From CAYRVF01 sp964427535 (GTDB taxonomy: Bacteria; Chloroflexota; Ktedonobacteria; Ktedonobacterales; JADMIN01): 7,104 bases of DNA. Location of the stretch: assembly GCA_964427535.1 (NCBI GenBank), contig CAYRVF010000183.1:1-7104 (forward strand), read 5' to 3'. The notes beneath the pieces are model-generated. The model was not told the origin of the DNA and searched no databases. It was given only the letters and a program-made list of their open reading frames with translations. Position 1 is the first letter of the stretch; each line of letters begins with the position of its first letter. The position numbers and the translations under genes were made by a program. This document shows, one piece after another, positions 6,502 through 7,104 of the stretch.

Positions 6502-6630
6502 CAGGCCATGCCGGTCGAGCAGGCAGAGGGTGTCGAGATTCGGGGCAGAGAAGGTCGCGTCAAACATGAGCGCCTTGCGGTCAGGAGCACGGACGTAGAC
6601 ATGCGGATTCTCCCACCACAGCGCCCTCAT
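6502..6630 (-). pseudogene. Unidentified truncated coding-like fragment antisense to the transposase remnant
   Basis: From an ATG at 6630 the minus strand reads MRALWWENPHVYVRAPDR, then KALMFDATFSAPNLDTL, then CLLDRHGLT, about 43 codons up to the junction with the transposase remnant. Third positions are mostly G or C and the residue mix is protein-like, unlike the shadow frames nearby. I do not recognise the family. The frame stays open upstream to a TTG at 6699, but that part is less protein-like. GGAGGG abuts the ATG directly, too close to serve it, so ATG 6630 may be an internal Met. The 3' end appears lost at about 6501, where the IS fragment begins in the opposite orientation. It may be a host or second-transposon gene cut by the rearrangement, or a chance open frame. 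Confidence 0.35.
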
Positions 6631-6724
6631 CCCTCCAGGCGGTGGGGAACGCCCGCCGCTACACCCCCACTTTTGAAAGAGCCACCAATATGGCGTCAAT
6701 GTGGCGTCGAGGAGCGTCGTGGTT

Positions 6725-6759
6725 GGTGGCCCCAGCGATCAGAGGCGGCTGGGGCCACC
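6725..6759 (-). terminator. Perfect 12-bp hairpin after the ABC-2 permease gene
   Basis: GGTGGCCCCAGC (6725-6736) pairs perfectly with GCTGGGGCCACC (6748-6759) around an 11-nt loop. The stem starts 6 bp beyond the permease stop codon (6766-6768). No T-run follows on the minus strand. Position and stability suggest a transcription end or 3' stabiliser. It resembles the hairpin at 2850-2891 in being long-stemmed, mismatch-free and T-less. Confidence 0.6.
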
Positions 6760-6765
6760 GCTATG

Positions 6766-7104
6766 TCAGGCTATTTTGCGCCGGTAGGCCACCATGGCGA
6801 ACGCATAGGCGATGAGGAGGATGCCGACGCACCAGGCGAGGGCGATCCAGATTTCGCCTCCGACCGGCTGCTGCTCGAGCAGGGCTCTGATCGTGTTGAC
6901 GATCGAGGTGACCGGCTGATTATCCGCGAAGGCACGCACGGGACCCGGCATCGAGGCAGTGGGCACGAAGGCCGAGCTGATGAATGGCAGGAAGATGAGC
7001 GGGTACGAGAAGGCGGCCGCCCCGTCCACGGATTTCGCAGACAATCCGGCGATCACCGCGATCCAGGTCAAGGCGAGCGTGAACAGGCCGAGGATGCCGG
7101 CCAC
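6766..7104 (-). CDS. ABC-2 type permease, DrrB-like, C-terminal part (5' end beyond window)
   Basis: The visible 112 residues are the C-terminal half of an ABC-2 membrane subunit of the daunorubicin-resistance DrrB type, which pairs with a DrrA-like ATPase to export drugs or lipids. Seen are a helix at about 1-22 (LFTLALTWIAVIAGL), a second hydrophobic stretch with YPLIFLPFISSAFVPTASMP (34-53) matching the family's F-x-SSAFVP-x-x-x-MP signature, then FADNQPVTSIVNTIRALL (59-76), another family hallmark, and a last helix (86-106) ending in YRRKIA. The first visible codon is GTG at the edge and is most likely an internal Val rather than the start, since full-length relatives are roughly 250 residues or more. 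An ATPase gene probably lies further right, upstream in transcription. Substrate is unknown. Confidence 0.9.
   Translation of the reverse strand: MAGILGLFTLALTWIAVIAGLSAKSVDGAAAFSYPLIFLPFISSAFVPTASMPGPVRAFADNQPVTSIVNTIRALLEQQPVGGEIWIALAWCVGILLIAYAFAMVAYRRKIA

Noticed and set aside
1..7104. CRISPR arrays, toxin-antitoxin pairs, riboswitches and phage modules
   Set aside because: No regularly spaced repeats, small paired genes with matching domains or recognisable aptamer cores were found on either strand by eye.

Overview
The window is a bacterial chromosomal stretch from a draft assembly: it contains a 100-N gap, and genes at both ends are cut by the window edge. Most of it is GC-rich (40 of 60 bases in 5221-5280) with strong G/C third-position bias. 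The overall style points tentatively to Chloroflexota: a secreted IPT/TIG-like protein with Pro-Thr/Ala-Thr-rich linkers and one membrane anchor, a YqjM-type ene-reductase, a GT-C membrane glycosyltransferase and a DrrB-like ABC-2 permease. No rRNA or other phylogenetic marker is present, so this is an inference from gene style.

Layout. On the minus strand at the left edge, the 5' half of a tRNA gene (probably tRNA-Arg with U34) lies 10 bp downstream of an HNH-type zinc-finger nuclease gene. That gene uses a TTG start behind a perfect Shine-Dalgarno and has lower GC than its surroundings. Two plus-strand membrane-protein genes follow: an unrecognised four-helix protein (824-1318) and a GT87/DUF2029-like polytopic glycosyltransferase (1510-2832). 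A perfect 16-bp hairpin (2850-2891) separates the latter from a convergent minus-strand gene (2939-4648). This gene encodes a secreted, membrane-anchored two-domain IPT/TIG-like protein with a 226-residue Pro/Gly/Gln-rich cytoplasmic tail. Its promoter (TTGACG-17 bp-TATAGT) is readable at 4720-4748.

The divergent intergenic region carries the 100-N gap, flanked on both sides by an identical 55-bp sequence. This looks like an unmerged assembler overlap or a collapsed repeat. To its right is a complete plus-strand old-yellow-enzyme gene (5132-6235) with all the expected catalytic residues.

The right end is a small graveyard. The 5' end of an IS5-family transposase (6354 to about 6501) stops abruptly and abuts an antisense coding-like fragment (6502-6630) that I could not identify. 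A perfect 12-bp hairpin (6725-6759) then sits just past the stop codon of a minus-strand DrrB-like ABC-2 permease, which runs off the window at 7104.

The genes do not form one pathway. The two left-hand membrane genes may be co-expressed, and the rest are separate units. I found no CRISPR array, toxin-antitoxin pair, phage module or convincing new system. The observations most worth following are the HNH/tRNA junction, the gap-flanking repeat, the tailed IPT protein and the chimeric transposon scar.
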